The notes under the pieces are model-generated. The model was not told the origin of the DNA. It did no database searches and was given only the letters and a program-made list of their open reading frames with translations. 64,000 bases of DNA from Tetracentron sinense (taxonomy: Eukaryota > Streptophyta > Magnoliopsida > Trochodendrales > Trochodendraceae). Positions 9,468 to 21,949 of this stretch are shown here, one piece after another. Every line of letters begins with the position of its first letter. Positions within the stretch are counted from its first letter, which is position 1. The position numbers were made by a program, and so were the translations under genes. The stretch covers positions 33,798,052 to 33,862,051 of the forward strand of contig CM026565.1 of the NCBI GenBank assembly GCA_015143295.1. The letters are read 5' to 3'.

Positions 9468-12400
9468 CTGTTGGGCTGTCTATTTTTTATCCCTCACAAT
9501 CCCTCTCTCCCCCTCTTTCAGTAGTCATTGTAGATTTAATTTTTATCCCATTTTTTTCCAACACTTGAAATTCTCCTCTATTATTCTTAGAGCTGTCTCT
9601 AACAATGGTTTTATCAAAGTGTACCTTGACAATGATGTAATTTATATGAATGTGGGGCCTCTTATAAAAGAAAATGCATCATACATAGATCTCACATTAG
9701 GGGAATTTCTGCAACAAAAAGTTCATCAGGCGACGCCTCAGGCTACCGACTCAGGCGTCCATGGGGTCTGTCGCCTCAAGTTGCCTGGTCGCCTTGACAA
9801 CTATGATCAGTGAGACTCTTTTCTAACATATTGAAACAGGGGCGGAGCTAGGTTTTTTGTTTGAGGGGGGGGGGGGGGGGTTACAAATCTTGTTGGGTTT
9901 TTATCGGCCGAAGTTTTTCTCAGGAGATTTTCAAATCTGAATTTTTTTTCGGGTATTTCTCACTTAAATCTCGACAATAATTAAAAAAATTATTAAAATT
10001 ATATAAAATAGTAACAAATATCACTAAGTTATAAATTCATAAAACCATCAACATTGTGTATTTCTCACAATATTTTTAAAATCTCGGTTAAATCTCGCAA
10101 TATATACGGGATAAAAAAATAAAATTATATTTCTCGCGAGATTTTTAAAATATCGGGATAAAAACGGAGTTTTAAACTTTAGATGTTTTTCTCAGGAGAT
10201 TTGTAACAGGTGAGGGGGGGGGGGGGTAACCGATGGTTGATTGAAAATGTTATAATTGCTTATGAATTTTTGGAGAATGATTAGGCAGGTACGAAATTCT
10301 GGGTCTAGGGCGTTCGGGGGCGTAATCCCCTTTTTATTTTTTTAGGATCAAGTTCGTGGGGCCATAGAGCTGTATATTTCGTACATATCCTACGGGTATT
10401 GTTTTTCCTTGTTTACGGGGGCACTGGAACATAGTATAAAAGATAATTTTTTTTTCAAAAGTTCAATGTGGAAGTTGCCCCTTGCCATATGGGGCTATGC
10501 CTTAAATAATTGAATATTATAATATAATTTTTTCAGAAGTTTAGGAGGCAACTGCCTCCCTGGCTCAGCTCCTAGGGAACTGCCCTCTTTTTCCAGGATT
10601 ATGCCCTGTTAAATAATTAAACAACATAGTATAAAAGATTTTTTTTTCAAAAGTTCTGGGGGCAACTGCCCCCTTGCCCCAAAGCTTTGCCTTATTAAAA
10701 AATAATTTTTTCTTTTATGTTTTTCAAAAGTTCCGGGGGGCAAGTGTCCCTGGCTCCGCCCCTGTATTGAAACATTCTCATTGCATGGCAAACCACCTTT
10801 TGAGGAACATCTAGTTGACTGTTGATTGTGTTTCATGTTCAGGCATCAAGGGCAAGGCTTTTCAAGGAATACAAAGAAGTGCAGCGAGAGAAGGCACTCG
10901 ATTCAGATATTCAACTAGTGTGTGATGATTCTAACATTTTTAGGTGGACCGCTCTCATCAAAGTAAGATCTATTCTGATTAGGTTAATCTGTTTCGCTGT
11001 GCTATTGCTCTTCTTAACTTCAGTGTTTTATACTTAGGGACCATCAGAAACTCCTTTTGAAGGTGGCCTATTTCAGCTTGCATTTGCTATTCCTGAGCAG
11101 TACCCTTTGCAACCTCCTCAAGTGCGGTTCTTGACAAAAATATTTCATCCAAATGTGCATTTTAAGGTACACTTTTTTTTGGTCATATCTCTTGAATAGA
11201 TATAAATCTATGCAGACTTTTCTTCTTCTTTTCCATTTTTTTTTGGTCTGTGGTGCATGTGATACATCTCACCTGATATATCATGATGAGCACTGGAAAA
11301 GAAACAGTACAATGAAGAAATTGTACATGTTATCAAGTTTGATTCAAATTTTGAAGGCTCTAAAAGAGGAGGGGAAAGCCGTATTAATCTTTTAGGATTA
11401 ATAATGTATAATTAAACCGTATTAATCTTTTAGGATTGGACATCTTTTAGGATTAATAATGTATAATTAAACCGTATTAATCTTTGGAATGTAAATATTT
11501 TAGCTTCTTAAAACATAATCATTAAACTAATGGCTCTAGTAAGAAGAAGCTAATCGGTGCGAGTTGAAGGCTCTAAAAGAGAAGGGGAAAGCCGAAAATG
11601 AACACACGATTTAACCAAAGTTATGGCTTATAATAGAACGGAATGACGGAACACCAAAAAAAAAAAAAAAGAAGAAGATGACGATGATGATGATAAAAAC
11701 GTAATCAATAAAGAGATGATAACAAAAGCAACAGATATATGTAAGACTACTGTGGACTAAACAATAACATCTGAAAACATCCAGCAAAAAGCATCTCTCT
11801 AGTTTCTCAAGATCAGATTTTTGATGACCTAAACCCTCATCATTCCCATCCAGATGACCTACTCCACTTTGAATTCCTGGGCAAAAAATTAGTTCCAAAG
11901 TTCGGCAGGAATCAAGTTCGGAAAATTCGAGAAAAATTCAGAAATAAAATAAAAAGTTTATTAATAAGTATAAACATATACAGAACAATTTGATTAAAAT
12001 ATATTTTTTTTAAATTAATTTTTTTGAATAATTTGGGAAATTCGGGAATTATTAGTAAAAAAACGCAAATAAAACGAAAAAAACACTAATAATTAGGAAA
12101 AACGGCGTTTTTTTAAAATTCGTGATTTAAACGCAGAATCATTCAGCAACTAAAAAATGCACAAATAAAACGCGAATTTTTCAAAAAAAACGCTGTTTTT
12201 TGTTACAATGGTTCCAAATAGACCAAATCTACTTAACAATCCATAGGAAACTAAAGAAATAACGCTTGTAGAGGTCTGGGAGAAGTCCATAAACCAATTT
12301 CTCTTCTTAACACCCTAATAAGACCCAAATTTAAATTTTTATACTAAAAATATTAAAAATGCAAATCCCATGTGAGACTTGAAGTGACTAGCGTGGGTGG

Positions 12401-13587
12401 TGAACCAAGATCAGTCTTCACCTGTGTGGGAAATTTTGTTTCTCAGAAGAGAAAGCTAATGGTGAAACCCAGATACTGAATATAGTGCTGCTGTTTCGGT
12501 TGATCTAGAATCATTTATTTCTCTTTGGTTTTCTGCAGACAGGAGAGATTTGCCTAGATATCTTGAAAAATGCATGGAGCCCTGCTTGGACGCTCCAGTC
12601 TGTTTGTAGGGCTATAATTGCTTTGATGGCCCGTCCAGAACCCGATAGTCCACTCAATTGTGATTCAGGTAAATTGGTATCTGTCTTATATACTTACTTT
12701 TAATTTTCTGAATCAGTACTGAAGCTTCAATAGCATCAATCGTTGCAGCTGTAGTTGTTCAAAGGCCATAGTGTGAATCTTACGGGTGGATTTGCCAGCC
12801 CTCGCATACTTAAATGCCCAATTCATTTTGGAATCAGAAGTGCCTTGTGGCTTCCATTTGTTTTTTAATACAACAACTCACTTATTAGTTATTACTTATT
12901 AGAAAGAAAAAAAACTAACTAAATTAACACAAATAATGTCAATGACTGGATGGATGGAAATCCAGTAGGCCCATCTGTATAATTTGCCTGATGTTGAATT
13001 CTAAGAACTAGTAATCCAGCGAGGGTGGGGGTTGTCAACAAATAAATGAACTACATCTCCTTTGCTGAAATCAGCACTCTAATGACCAACACACCTTATT
13101 CAGATGTGGAGTTGAAGTCCATATTTGAAAAGTTGGCCTTTTTGAGATGATTGAGATGGAACTTAGAAGAGAAGGATCTGATCGTCTTACGATAATCTAT
13201 GACACCTTTCTCTCTGCCACAGTCGAGCTCTCTCTTGCATTGCCAGTCCTAAACCCAGATAAAAGAGGAACTTTCACATGGATCACGTTTCATTATTATT
13301 CCGGGATAGCTATATTTTTTTTTAACCTTTAGAAAAAGAACATGTGAACCTTACTCATCTCAAATTCTCTCTATTTAAAAAAATATATATAAGGCACAAC
13401 AATATTTATATATAAGTTAATTGAACATTTCATCTAATGAAGCTTTGTAAAAGTTTGAACTTCTTGACTTATTGTGGGATGCTTCAACTTCTTCACAGGC
13501 AATCTTCTGCGCTCTGGTGACGTCAGGGGATACCAGTCCATGGCAAGCATGTATACCAGGCTTGCAGCCATGCCGAAGAAAGGGTAA
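7846..13587 (+). CDS. PEX4: Peroxisomal ubiquitin-conjugating enzyme E2 (PEX4/UBC21)
   Basis: Five coding exons: 7846-7851, 10843-10962, 11038-11166, 12539-12668 and 13499-13587; all introns GT-AG, 157 residues, the usual length of plant PEX4. Exon 1 is just ATG CAG. The UBC fold is complete: N-terminal helix [12 protein letters not shown], then [36 protein letters not shown], and the active-site segment [15 protein letters not shown] with the thiol-ester cysteine at residue 90. The C-terminus is [12 protein letters not shown]. Known role of the family: with membrane anchor PEX22 it mono-ubiquitinates the PTS1 receptor PEX5 at the peroxisome so that it can be recycled. A non-coding first exon ends at 7100, with a leader intron 7101-7787. 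Introns 1 and 3 are enlarged by hAT elements. No lesion is seen. Confidence 0.95.
8682..9805. mobile_element. Non-autonomous hAT element, CAGGCG family, in PEX4 intron 1
   Basis: A 1124 bp element with termini CATAGTTGTTAAAGGC and the complement of CATAGTTGTCAAGGC. The exact 8-bp duplication ATCAGTGA is at 8674-8681 and 9806-9813. Just inside both ends are many copies of CAGGCG/CGCCTGA/GGCGCCT. A 102 bp block is tandemly duplicated (8752-8853 and 8854-8955). There is a long T run near 9440-9467. No transposase domain is visible. Confidence 0.85.
8752..8955. repeat. 102-bp tandem duplication inside the hAT element
   Basis: Two nearly identical units, each beginning CAGGCGA(T/C)TGGCTGCC and ending GAATATGATAATT. 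The near absence of substitutions means that the duplication is much younger than the flanking repeats. Confidence 0.85.
9837..10764. mobile_element. Non-autonomous hAT element (CAGGGGCGGAGC ends), in PEX4 intron 1
   Basis: A 928 bp element with the classic plant hAT termini CAGGGGCGGAGCTAGG and the complement of CAGGGGCGGAGCCAGG. The exact 8-bp duplication TATTGAAA lies at 9829-9836 and 10765-10772. The right half has four diverged copies of an AAAGTTC...GGGGGCAACTGCCCC block. Two poly-G tracts occur at about 9867 and 10215. The phrase TTTTTCTCAGGAGATTT is repeated near 9914 and 10184, perhaps marking a nested piece. No coding region. Confidence 0.88.
11397..11490. repeat. Short local repeats in PEX4 intron 3
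   Basis: The phrase ACCGTATTAATCTTT occurs repeatedly together with TTAGGATTAATAATGTATAA, giving about three imperfect tandem copies. Confidence 0.6.
11886..12210. mobile_element. AT-rich TTCGGGAA-type repeat, probable hAT relic
   Basis: An AT-rich block with TTCGGAAAATTCG, TTGGGAAATTCGGG and an end reading TTTTTTGTTACAATG. It matches, in the reverse direction, the block at about 37484-37783 (shared order TTCGGAAAATT, AAAAATTCAG, TTAATAA, ATAATTTGG). GTTCCAAA occurs at 11892-11899 and 12211-12218 and could be a target duplication. However, the left terminus does not match the right well, so exact limits are uncertain. Confidence 0.5.
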
Positions 13588-14151
13588 ATCGATGAAGGCC
13601 AATGTCTTTATTTTAATGAGCTATGTGAACATGGATGTGTTATGATATAAACAATGAACCTTGGATGTTATCTGCTAAAATTCTCAAAGCAAAGCTTTAT
13701 TTGAATGTTTCATCTCCAGTGTGAATCTGGGACACAAAATATTAGATGGCTATGCTTCACACACACACACACGTGTGTGTGTATATATATAAAAGGTCAC
13801 TGGGTGTCGTTACAGTTGAAATCCAAATGCAGTTGATGCACATAGAAAAATAAGAGTAATAGCATTTTGAAGTGCATTCAAGAAGATGGTACCTGACTAT
13901 TTGATAATTACATATTGGGGTTCTCAGTAAGGGTGTTAATGGGCCCAGCTCAGCCTGAAATCAGCCCAATACTGGGCTGATTTTTAAGCCCTGAGAAATA
14001 GTTCCGGCTGGCTTGATTGATGCACATATAGATTGGGGCCGGTTTAGGGCTTGGTTGATTGAAGCCCGGCATGGACCTAGCCTTGGCCCAATCAGAGAGA
14101 GAGAGAGAGAGACCAGTGAAGGTTAACAAATTCACTAGGATGAGTTGATGT

Positions 14152-14271
14152 GGTCTTTGTGGGAAGCAAATCTTTTGTTTTCTTCCCTGGGCCACAAGTG
14201 TTGAAGACTGGGTCTTTGTGGGAAGCAAATCTTTTGTGTTCTTCCCTGGGGCCACAAGTGTTGAAAACTGG
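14152..14271. repeat. About 60-bp tandem duplication
   Basis: The unit GGTCTTTGTGGGAAGCAAAT...CACAAGTGTTGAAGACTG occurs twice back to back (about 14152-14210 and 14211-14271) with only a few differences. It produces the duplicated short minus-strand open frames there, which are not genes. Confidence 0.85.
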
Positions 14272-15176
14272 GATCAAATATGTTGTACGGATTTAACAAC
14301 TGAAAACAATTGTACAAGAGATCGTGACCATTAAAAACCCAAGCCATAGAGAAGAACTCAGGAAGAGCACACAGGGTCCGTCTGTGTGTAGTGTGCATGT
14401 GTTTCTAATTGTTTACCAAAAACAAAATTGCTTTCAAATGGCAACTCTTAGAAGTCTTTTTGAGGCTCACTCACCATCTCCTTCACTTGATAACGCGGCA
14501 AAAACAGTGCGAAATACCTCACCTCAAAACAAACTACCTTTATTACTCACCTCAAAACAGGGAAAACAAATCAAATTTGTGGAAATTATCATTTTTGTGT
14601 GTTACGCGTAAAATCTTTCGTGGCAAGTAAAATGCTTTACAAAAAATGAATAATTTTTGCCTCTTTCTCCGTCCATCTCAAACCATCTCTTTTAATCTCG
14701 CCAAATTAGAGAGGGGGTACTCGTGTATTGAAGGAAATAGGGGTTTATAGTCGGGTCCATTGACTTCTTTTTTTTTAATGCAAATGCATCAAATTGGTAT
14801 GTAAATGAGTTAAATTTGTCCATATATTTTGAGAAGACTTTGAATGCGCTGCATTCTGGTTTTAAGATCAAAATTTTCAAAAGAACAATAAGTCAGATGG
14901 TGAATTATTAGAATATGGCTGCTTCCAAGATTGACATTTTAGGCTTCGTTTGGGATTGCTTCACTGTTAACTTGGAATTTGTAGCTGAAAGATCTGTAGC
15001 CGAACAACTGATTGTCTAGTTCATTTCGTATGGTAACATAGATCTGTATTTGATATAAGATCCGAAAGCTTATCAAACTTTTAATTTTCAATCCATGTTA
15101 TGATTAGATTAGTTCCAAAGCTTATTCAATACCAGAAGACCTGGAAAATAGAGAGTGGTCTTTACATGAACAGAAA

Positions 15177-15322
15177 TGCTAGCCCCAGTCGCAGTCTTCC
15201 CCGGATGCAAGGTGGTGGCCACAAGTGTCAGCCCATCTCCCTGTTATAGGGCAACAACACCACGTGTTGCACCCACACTGTGACTGTGGAAAAAAATTGA
15301 CTTCCTGCATCGGGGGCTAGCA
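15177..15322. repeat. Small inverted-repeat element
   Basis: A 146 bp block beginning TGCTAGCCCC and ending GGGGCTAGCA, with partial complementarity continuing inward. No clear target duplication was found, so the class is undecided. Confidence 0.4.
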
Positions 15323-15647
15323 CACCTCTTCCATGAAATAGCGCTCCCCCACAGAGACAAGCAATTCTCCTGGCGTCTGAACAACCTCCACAATAACCGT
15401 CCTTTATTTGATTTGAGTATCTACAGAAAAAAGAGCCTACACAAATTCAAAACTAAAGCAAAACACCAGATAAAAAGAGCCTACTCAAATTCAAAATTAA
15501 AACAATACAAATGAGATGGATCAGTTTACAGTCTCACAGCAACAAAGGACCAAGGAATCCGAAATACATAAGGTTCGCTTACAGTGATCTCTTCCCCTCT
15601 TCTCAGTGGGGAGTGTCCTACAACAAAACACTGGTTTGCTGTCCCTA

Positions 15648-18600
15648 TTAGTATGGGTCGCCAATCCTGTGCCGAGTCATTCCTCGTCGATCACCTCGTC
15701 CTCTGCCCATGTATGACTCCCGGCGATAGGCCTTGGGTGGTGGCCCACCCCTCCCCGGGGACCGACTCCTCTCTCTTGCATCATCATCTCGTCCTCTGTC
15801 CGTGTATGAATCCCGATGATAGTCCTTGGGTGGTAAACCACTTGTCATTGGGGACAGACTCCGCTCTCTTGGATCGTGTACCCATCGGCCACGAGATGGT
15901 GGCAGCAGTGGTGGAGGAGAAAGTGGTGGAGGAGATAGTGGTCGCCTCATATTCCTCCCGTCGTATCCTCTCCTTTCATTGAAGAAATTGTCCCTTCCGC
16001 GGTCTCCACGGTCCCAGTCTTGAGGCATCGGCCTATCAAACTTGTTCCTTTCCATATAGTCTTCCTCTTCATGATAATCCAGTCTCTCTCTCCGATTATA
16101 GTGATCTGGTGGAAACCTACCTCCCCGACTGGGGTGTGGTGGGCCACCTCCAAACTCTCTAGGACTATCTCTGCCCCAACCACGAGGTGGGGGCCTATAG
16201 TCACTCATGCCCCTATAAGGAGAACGATCCATTGGAGAACCAGAGAAGCGTGGCAGAGGAGAGCGTGGAGGTCTCTCCATGGGAGAGCGTGGAGGTCTCT
16301 CAACGGGAGAGCGTGGAGGTGGTGAGTTAGGAAGCCTAGGATAGTTTCTCCGAGGTCTCTCAACAGGTTCAAAACGAAATCTGTCACAGTTGTTACAGTA
16401 CTCCCGCCGTGCAAAGTTCAGGTTCCCACATCTGAAATGCAGTATGGACTAAAAATCAGAAATGGAAGATAAAACTTACAGGAGATGTGAATAAAGCAAG
16501 AACTATCATATGCCTTTCCTCACAAATGCGACAGAGAAACTAAGATCTCAAATAATTTAATTAGAAAATGAGGCATTTAGGATGGTCCTTGATGGTCTTG
16601 GGAGTTGGATCCACTGAGTGTCCATCATGAAAACACAGAAACCAGAAGAAATGGCGTGGCCAGAAATAAATTCTACTGATCATGTAAGCTAAGAATGTTG
16701 AAAAGAAAAAGAGAAGAAAATCAACTACCAAAATGCAAGCCATGGACTTACAAGGAATTTCGACAAATCCAATCTCCCTCTCTCGGAGGCACATTCGGAT
16801 TGTTTCTGTTCATGCCTTCGCCTCTGAACTGCTCAGGACTAAATCTAGGCCCATCAAAACCTCTCCCAGAGGACCTGCCACCACCCCGACCTCGACCATA
16901 AGGAGGTGAAGAATATCGGAATCTACCAGGACCCCTCCCACCCCTAAATCCACGGCCACGAGGCTGGCCATTTGCATGATCAAAGTCAGGACTGTAGCGA
17001 TGAACCACCTTCCTATGGCGCAAGGGAGAACCAGAACCTGCATGCATCCCATATCCTGAAAACAGGCCAGTGAGGTCCACAAATAAGCAATTGACATCCA
17101 ATCTAAAAATGGAGCAAGGATAAAGTGTTCAGGAAAGCTGAAGGTCCCTGACCCACGAAAGTGCTAATGCTCAATTCAGTTTACAAAAACAGCTACCAGC
17201 ATTCACGGCCCACTCTGGTTCCATAAGGTCATGTGTAGAATAAAAACAAGATATTAGTGCGGAAGATCGTAACAAGCTTACAAGATACCTTCCAGGGTCG
17301 TTTACTTCATGAGCAACTAGCCCATGTAATGAGTGAATATACGCGAACTATGATTACCCATACTCACCATGGTTAAATAAAAAACCACAATACCCAACTA
17401 TAAAACAAGCCCCATGTTCCTAAATTCACAAGCTGCACCCATCTATCCTGTAAATGATTGCATGACTACAGACTTTTAGGCTCTATATATATCTGAAAAT
17501 ATAAACCCATAATAATAGATCTCGAGCAACCAAGACTTAACCAGACACCTTGCTAGTGGGCCCAAAACCACACTTCATCCATATCTGCCAATTACAGATA
17601 AAATAGGACGAATAGATACCCAGTAAATAAGAACCCAGTGCCCTAAACAATGATCCTGGGAAAAATCCGATTCAAGACCTTCAGTTAGGAAAAGCATCTA
17701 TTAACAGGAGAACCAACAGATCAAATTCTTACAAAAGAAACAACCAAATGGAAGGATCCACGAGAGTTCTGTTATCCAACTGATTTCAACAACCCACCAA
17801 CTACATTTTCCACTTCTTTTCAAAAACTATCCCAGCAAATTGTAAGAAGACGCTCGATCCCATTCCAAAATATTACTACCAAACCATAGATTTAAGGAAA
17901 TTCCAACACTCATGGTCTACACAACCAGATCCAGAAGAAGAGTTGGCAGGAGCCATATCAGTATGTCCAGTCAAAATAGTTCCTTTTTTATTGTCTGTCA
18001 TTAAAGATGCTTTTTGACTAGGAAGCATATAGATATCTGTAAGTATGAACCACTCCAGGTATAACTCCACTTTTCATTCCAAACCTTTTATATCAATTCC
18101 CGGACAATACCTGTCAGTGTTATCATTTCATCATCCATCTATCATAAAATACTAGCAAAAACTTGTGACATTTCAGCAGAAGCTGAATGATAACAGGTAC
18201 TACAAATTTCCAAACTTCCCTACACTTATCCACCCACTGAACCAACTCCAAGTCTCCAACAAAGTAGAATTATGTGTTCTGTCCTATTTAACCATCCAAA
18301 AAATTAAATTTAAAGATCTCAACCAAACCACTGATTCTCATAACGAAAATCCCAAACCACACAGACTAGACTTTACATAGAAATCCTTCAAGAGGCATTT
18401 CCAATATTTTAAATAGAAATCTTAGTGCAGTGAACTTGAAATAAGTCAGTCCTACCATCGACTATAAAGCTATGACCCAAGTATCATTTTTCTCCTTTAA
18501 TTTACGATTTATTGATGGCGAGTCTCCAAGTCTCTGTAACCCTAGTAGCGTGAACATCCTCTAAATTTTTGAAGAAAATGTCATGCATCTGGCACTGCAA

Positions 18601-21210
18601 CTTAGTAGCTGAGATTTGATTTGAAGCCTAAACTGTAGCCATCAGTCCCGCATCATTCCATACAAACATGCCTCCACCCATGCCTTGAGCAACGAACTGA
18701 GGAGTGTATACACAATTAATAGTTCCTGCAGCATCCACTAGCTCATACGTAATATATGTATACCCGTCACTAGCATTATCCAACAATATATCTACCCTCC
18801 TCAATTCAAAACAAATTCCCAATACCAGGTTTCTTGCCCTGCACCAAAACCAACCTGTCTTCCTCAGTACCCAGGTTCTTGCACCAGGCAACACTGAAAG
18901 CTGTAACACACAATTGCAAAGTTCATTCTAAATTGAAATCCTCCATAGTAAGAGGTAGCATACCCACATGATCAACATGCTACACAAGGCATAGACAATA
19001 GTTTTTACACAAAATCAGTCATCTAATATAACCAGCATAAATTCAACAGATGGAGATTGTTTAAATATGAAGACTATCTGATAAGATGGTAACATACAAC
19101 CTGGCATTGAGAAAAAAAGGGAACATTACTTAAGGAAGCAATTTAAGAAATAACATATGTGGTGGAAAAGAAACATCTAGAAATGAATATTATTATGAAT
19201 GGTACCAGGTAGAGTACTGCTTTCCTTTTAAATGGTACCAGAATGGTCTACAATATTTTTGGCAACAACAAAAGAGTGGGGGACCCGAAATCCACATTCA
19301 AGTGATCTGTGTTATCACAGACTGCACCCAAGTACCAAAGTTCTAAAAACTGTCACCATTGTGTTTCCAAACAATTAATAGAAGCCATCCGAGTTCCTAA
19401 GCAGTAAAAAAACGGAAATACCACTCCATGCTTTATAAGGCCACTTTTCTCTTATATTATGATAATTGCTTTTGATGATTGTTGTCATGCTGTGTATTGC
19501 TTTTTCATCTTAATAAGTATGATTATAACAACTATTAGGACTTTTTTTTTTTAACCATTTTAGTAAGTATGACTACAACTACTATCAGAACCTATTTTGA
19601 CATGTAAAAGTAATTAGTTGCAAAAAAGGGGGTGAATCCCATATGCAAAAAGCTGGCACAAGGAAACGAAGATAGCACAAAAAGCTATCAGAACTTAACA
19701 GTTGTGACCATATTAATACTCCTCGAATTTTACCATGACCCATTGAAAGTTTGGACAGCTTTCTTTTTCACATTAACTAACCAATCTTCAAGATCCTGCT
19801 TGATACTACTCTAGTGATAGAAAATGCTCCTTTATTTGAGCTATGGTGAAAATACAACCACCACATGTATAATGATAGAAGTGCACATTGAAACTTCAAA
19901 GCTATAACTGATTACCTCGAGAACAACCACCATCGATAACCAATACTATCTGTGCTTGTTCAATGCGTGTGTGTTTAAACTTTAAAGTAGTGTAGTCAAA
20001 TCATCCAAGCGACGCCTAGATTATACTGTTATAAGGTTTCCCAAGGGGGCGCATTGGGAAGCTTGGAAAATTATAACAATTTAAGATCTTCATCTAAGAT
20101 TCAAAATTTGAAATAAAACATACATAAAACCAAAATGTCACTACGCAAAACTAAGAGCATTATTTGTAGAAAGGTGGAGAAAGATCAAAATGTAGCAACC
20201 CTAAACAAATAAATATGTTTTGTCAAGACAAACCAGCTATATAAAGTATTTTTATTTGATATGTTCTTTATCTTTTGTAAATAACATATTAAAATCAGAC
20301 TATCTGCGAGTCTCAGGGTCACTGACGGTTTAGGGGAAAAGAGACGAGATCTAGGCAACCTCGTCTTTGTAACGACCCTGTTGCTAAGAGGGTCCTAGCT
20401 AGGAAAGTATTCAAATAAGCATCTTCTTGCATTAGAAATGATTATTATTAAATATTATGTTTCTAATAGATTGTTAGGATTATTACAAAGTGATTGCTAA
20501 TTATGTTATTAGGATAGTTAGAGAATAATTATATAATGGATGTAAGTGGTTCTTTTGAAAATCAATGAAGAATATTCAAACATATCAATTGAGAGTTATA
20601 AAAGGTATTGTTCTCCCTTGAATGAGAACAAAGGTCTGAATCTCCCTTTAACAAGATCCATCTTCTCCCTTTTCAATACAATTTCTTGTTTAATCAAGTA
20701 ATGATCCAAAATCATTAGTCTTTACGAGTGCCCACCTAGACTCTAATTGGCTTTAAGCTTATAGTTACATCGAAGAACAACCCAAACAGTATCTATTGAA
20801 CTGAGATGGCTAAATCAAATTAAACTCAAATTTGCATCTACGAGGGTTTAAGAAAGTAAAAAACCAAGATTTTTTCGTCTTGTAAAGAAGAAACCCAACT
20901 AATTTCTTCGTTTTCCTAGGGTTCTGGAGAGTTAGAAGATCAAAATCAAGCTGTTTCGTTTTAGGGTTTTGGAAGCAGAACGCTTTTATTCTTTGTAAGG
21001 CGATGAAGTTCTTCATAAGGAGAGAATTGAAAGAAGGAGAGAAGAACCTGGGTTATCGGAGAATCGATCGGAGCGGGAATACGGAGGTGGGTCTCGCCGG
21101 ACTTCTCCGGGCTCGTAATCGCTCCCTCCGCCACTCTCGGTGGGCCGTACAACGAGGCTGCTTAGGTGAGGCTGATGTGCCTTCGTTTGCTCCCTCTCTC
21201 GTGAACCCAT
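15648..21210 (-). CDS. RanBP2-type zinc finger, RGG/RS-rich putative RNA-binding protein
   Basis: Three coding exons on the minus strand: 21210-21048, 17055-16752 and 16431-15648; 416 residues. Residues 1-55 are acidic/polar (EPGEVRRDPPPYSRSD). Next comes an RGG-like tract (RGRGFRGGRGPGRF, GRGRGGGRSSGRGF). A single zinc finger (GDWICRN...CGNLNFARREYCNNC) fits W-x-C-x4-C-x3-N-x6-C-x2-C; its first cysteine is in exon 2 and the other three in exon 3. The C-terminal half is rich in RPPRSP, RSRSPGRG and Arg/Asp. Fingers of this type in the ZRANB2 group bind single-stranded GGU RNA; that this protein acts in splicing or RNA binding is inference. A 24-bp in-frame tandem repeat (three copies near 16258-16320) gives repeated VERPPRSP units. 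Intron 1 is 4.0 kb. Confidence 0.9.
17056..21047 (-). other. Intron 1 of the RanBP2-type gene
   Basis: A 3992 bp intron with GT-AG ends. It carries no confidently identified transposon. There is a small GACGCCTAG-containing fragment near 20010 that may be a relic of the CAGGCG family. A 93-codon minus-strand open frame at 18628-18909 has no recognised domain and no splice context that I can defend. Confidence 0.6.
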
Positions 21211-21949
21211 ACTTTCTCTCTCTATCTCTCACCGGTTTGTTTGTTTGCTCTGTTTCTGGAAATGCGTCTGCGATGAAGCATAAGCTGACCGATGGGACGG
21301 TCGTCCCTCGTCGTCGTACGGTCGCCCGAATGAGTTTAACGAAAGAAAGCGACCCTGTGGTTGTTTTTACTGATTACTTGTCGAACCGGTTGCAAAGCAT
21401 CATCGCGTGTCGGTGTCGCATCACCTGGCATGTCTCTGCTACTATAATGAGAATTGGGGGGTAAAACTCTTAAAGATAACACGTAACTTAATAACTGAAT
21501 TCCTTTTATATTGCACTTTGATAGAGCACGATTCTTCAATTAAAATATCTCGCCTTATCTAACGCCCACCCAATCTCTCTCTCTCTTTCTGTCAATTGTG
21601 ATTGAACGGGAGAGTTCAATCTTCACTCTCACGTGCATCGCACGTACCACCCGCTAGTACACTTAAAATGAGTAAGTCGTCCATTATTTCGAGAAAGGAA
21701 ACTCCGCTCAGTTTTGCACTTTTGCTTAACAATAAAGGTTTTTTAAAAAATAAATAAATAAGAGATATTGCGGCATTCCCATTTTCCACTAAGCCCTAAG
21801 CAGTAAAAAATTTTATACGTATAATATAAAGGGATTAATTCCTTATGTGTCTCTTTTAATCATAATTAAGGTTTATTATTAGTATTATTATTTTTTGAAT
21901 TTTATATTTTTTAAATAAGGTTTATTATTGTTATTTTTAAAATATAAAC

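Larger units (their letters stand above)
13588..15647. other. Intergenic region between PEX4 and the RanBP2-type gene
   Basis: Tail-to-tail interval holding the 3'UTRs of both genes, a CA/TA microsatellite at about 13758-13790, a fragment of a GGGCC/GGCTGA-rich repeat at 13930-14100, a 60-bp tandem duplication at 14150-14271 and a small inverted-repeat element at 15177-15322. No further gene is recognised. Confidence 0.55.

Noticed and set aside
9353-9568. 71-codon plus-strand frame with poly-Phe
   Set aside because: It spans a T/C-rich tract of a non-coding hAT element.
15584-15982. 132-codon plus-strand open frame
   Set aside because: Antisense shadow of the Arg/Ser/Pro-rich third exon of the RanBP2-type gene; no domain.
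18628-18909. 93-codon minus-strand open frame in intron 1 of the RanBP2-type gene
   Set aside because: No recognised domain and no splice sites that join it in frame to the neighbouring exons; kept only as a note.
21003-21464. 153-codon plus-strand open frame
   Set aside because: Antisense to exon 1 and leader of the RanBP2-type gene, rich in Arg/Ser by composition; no similarity recognised.
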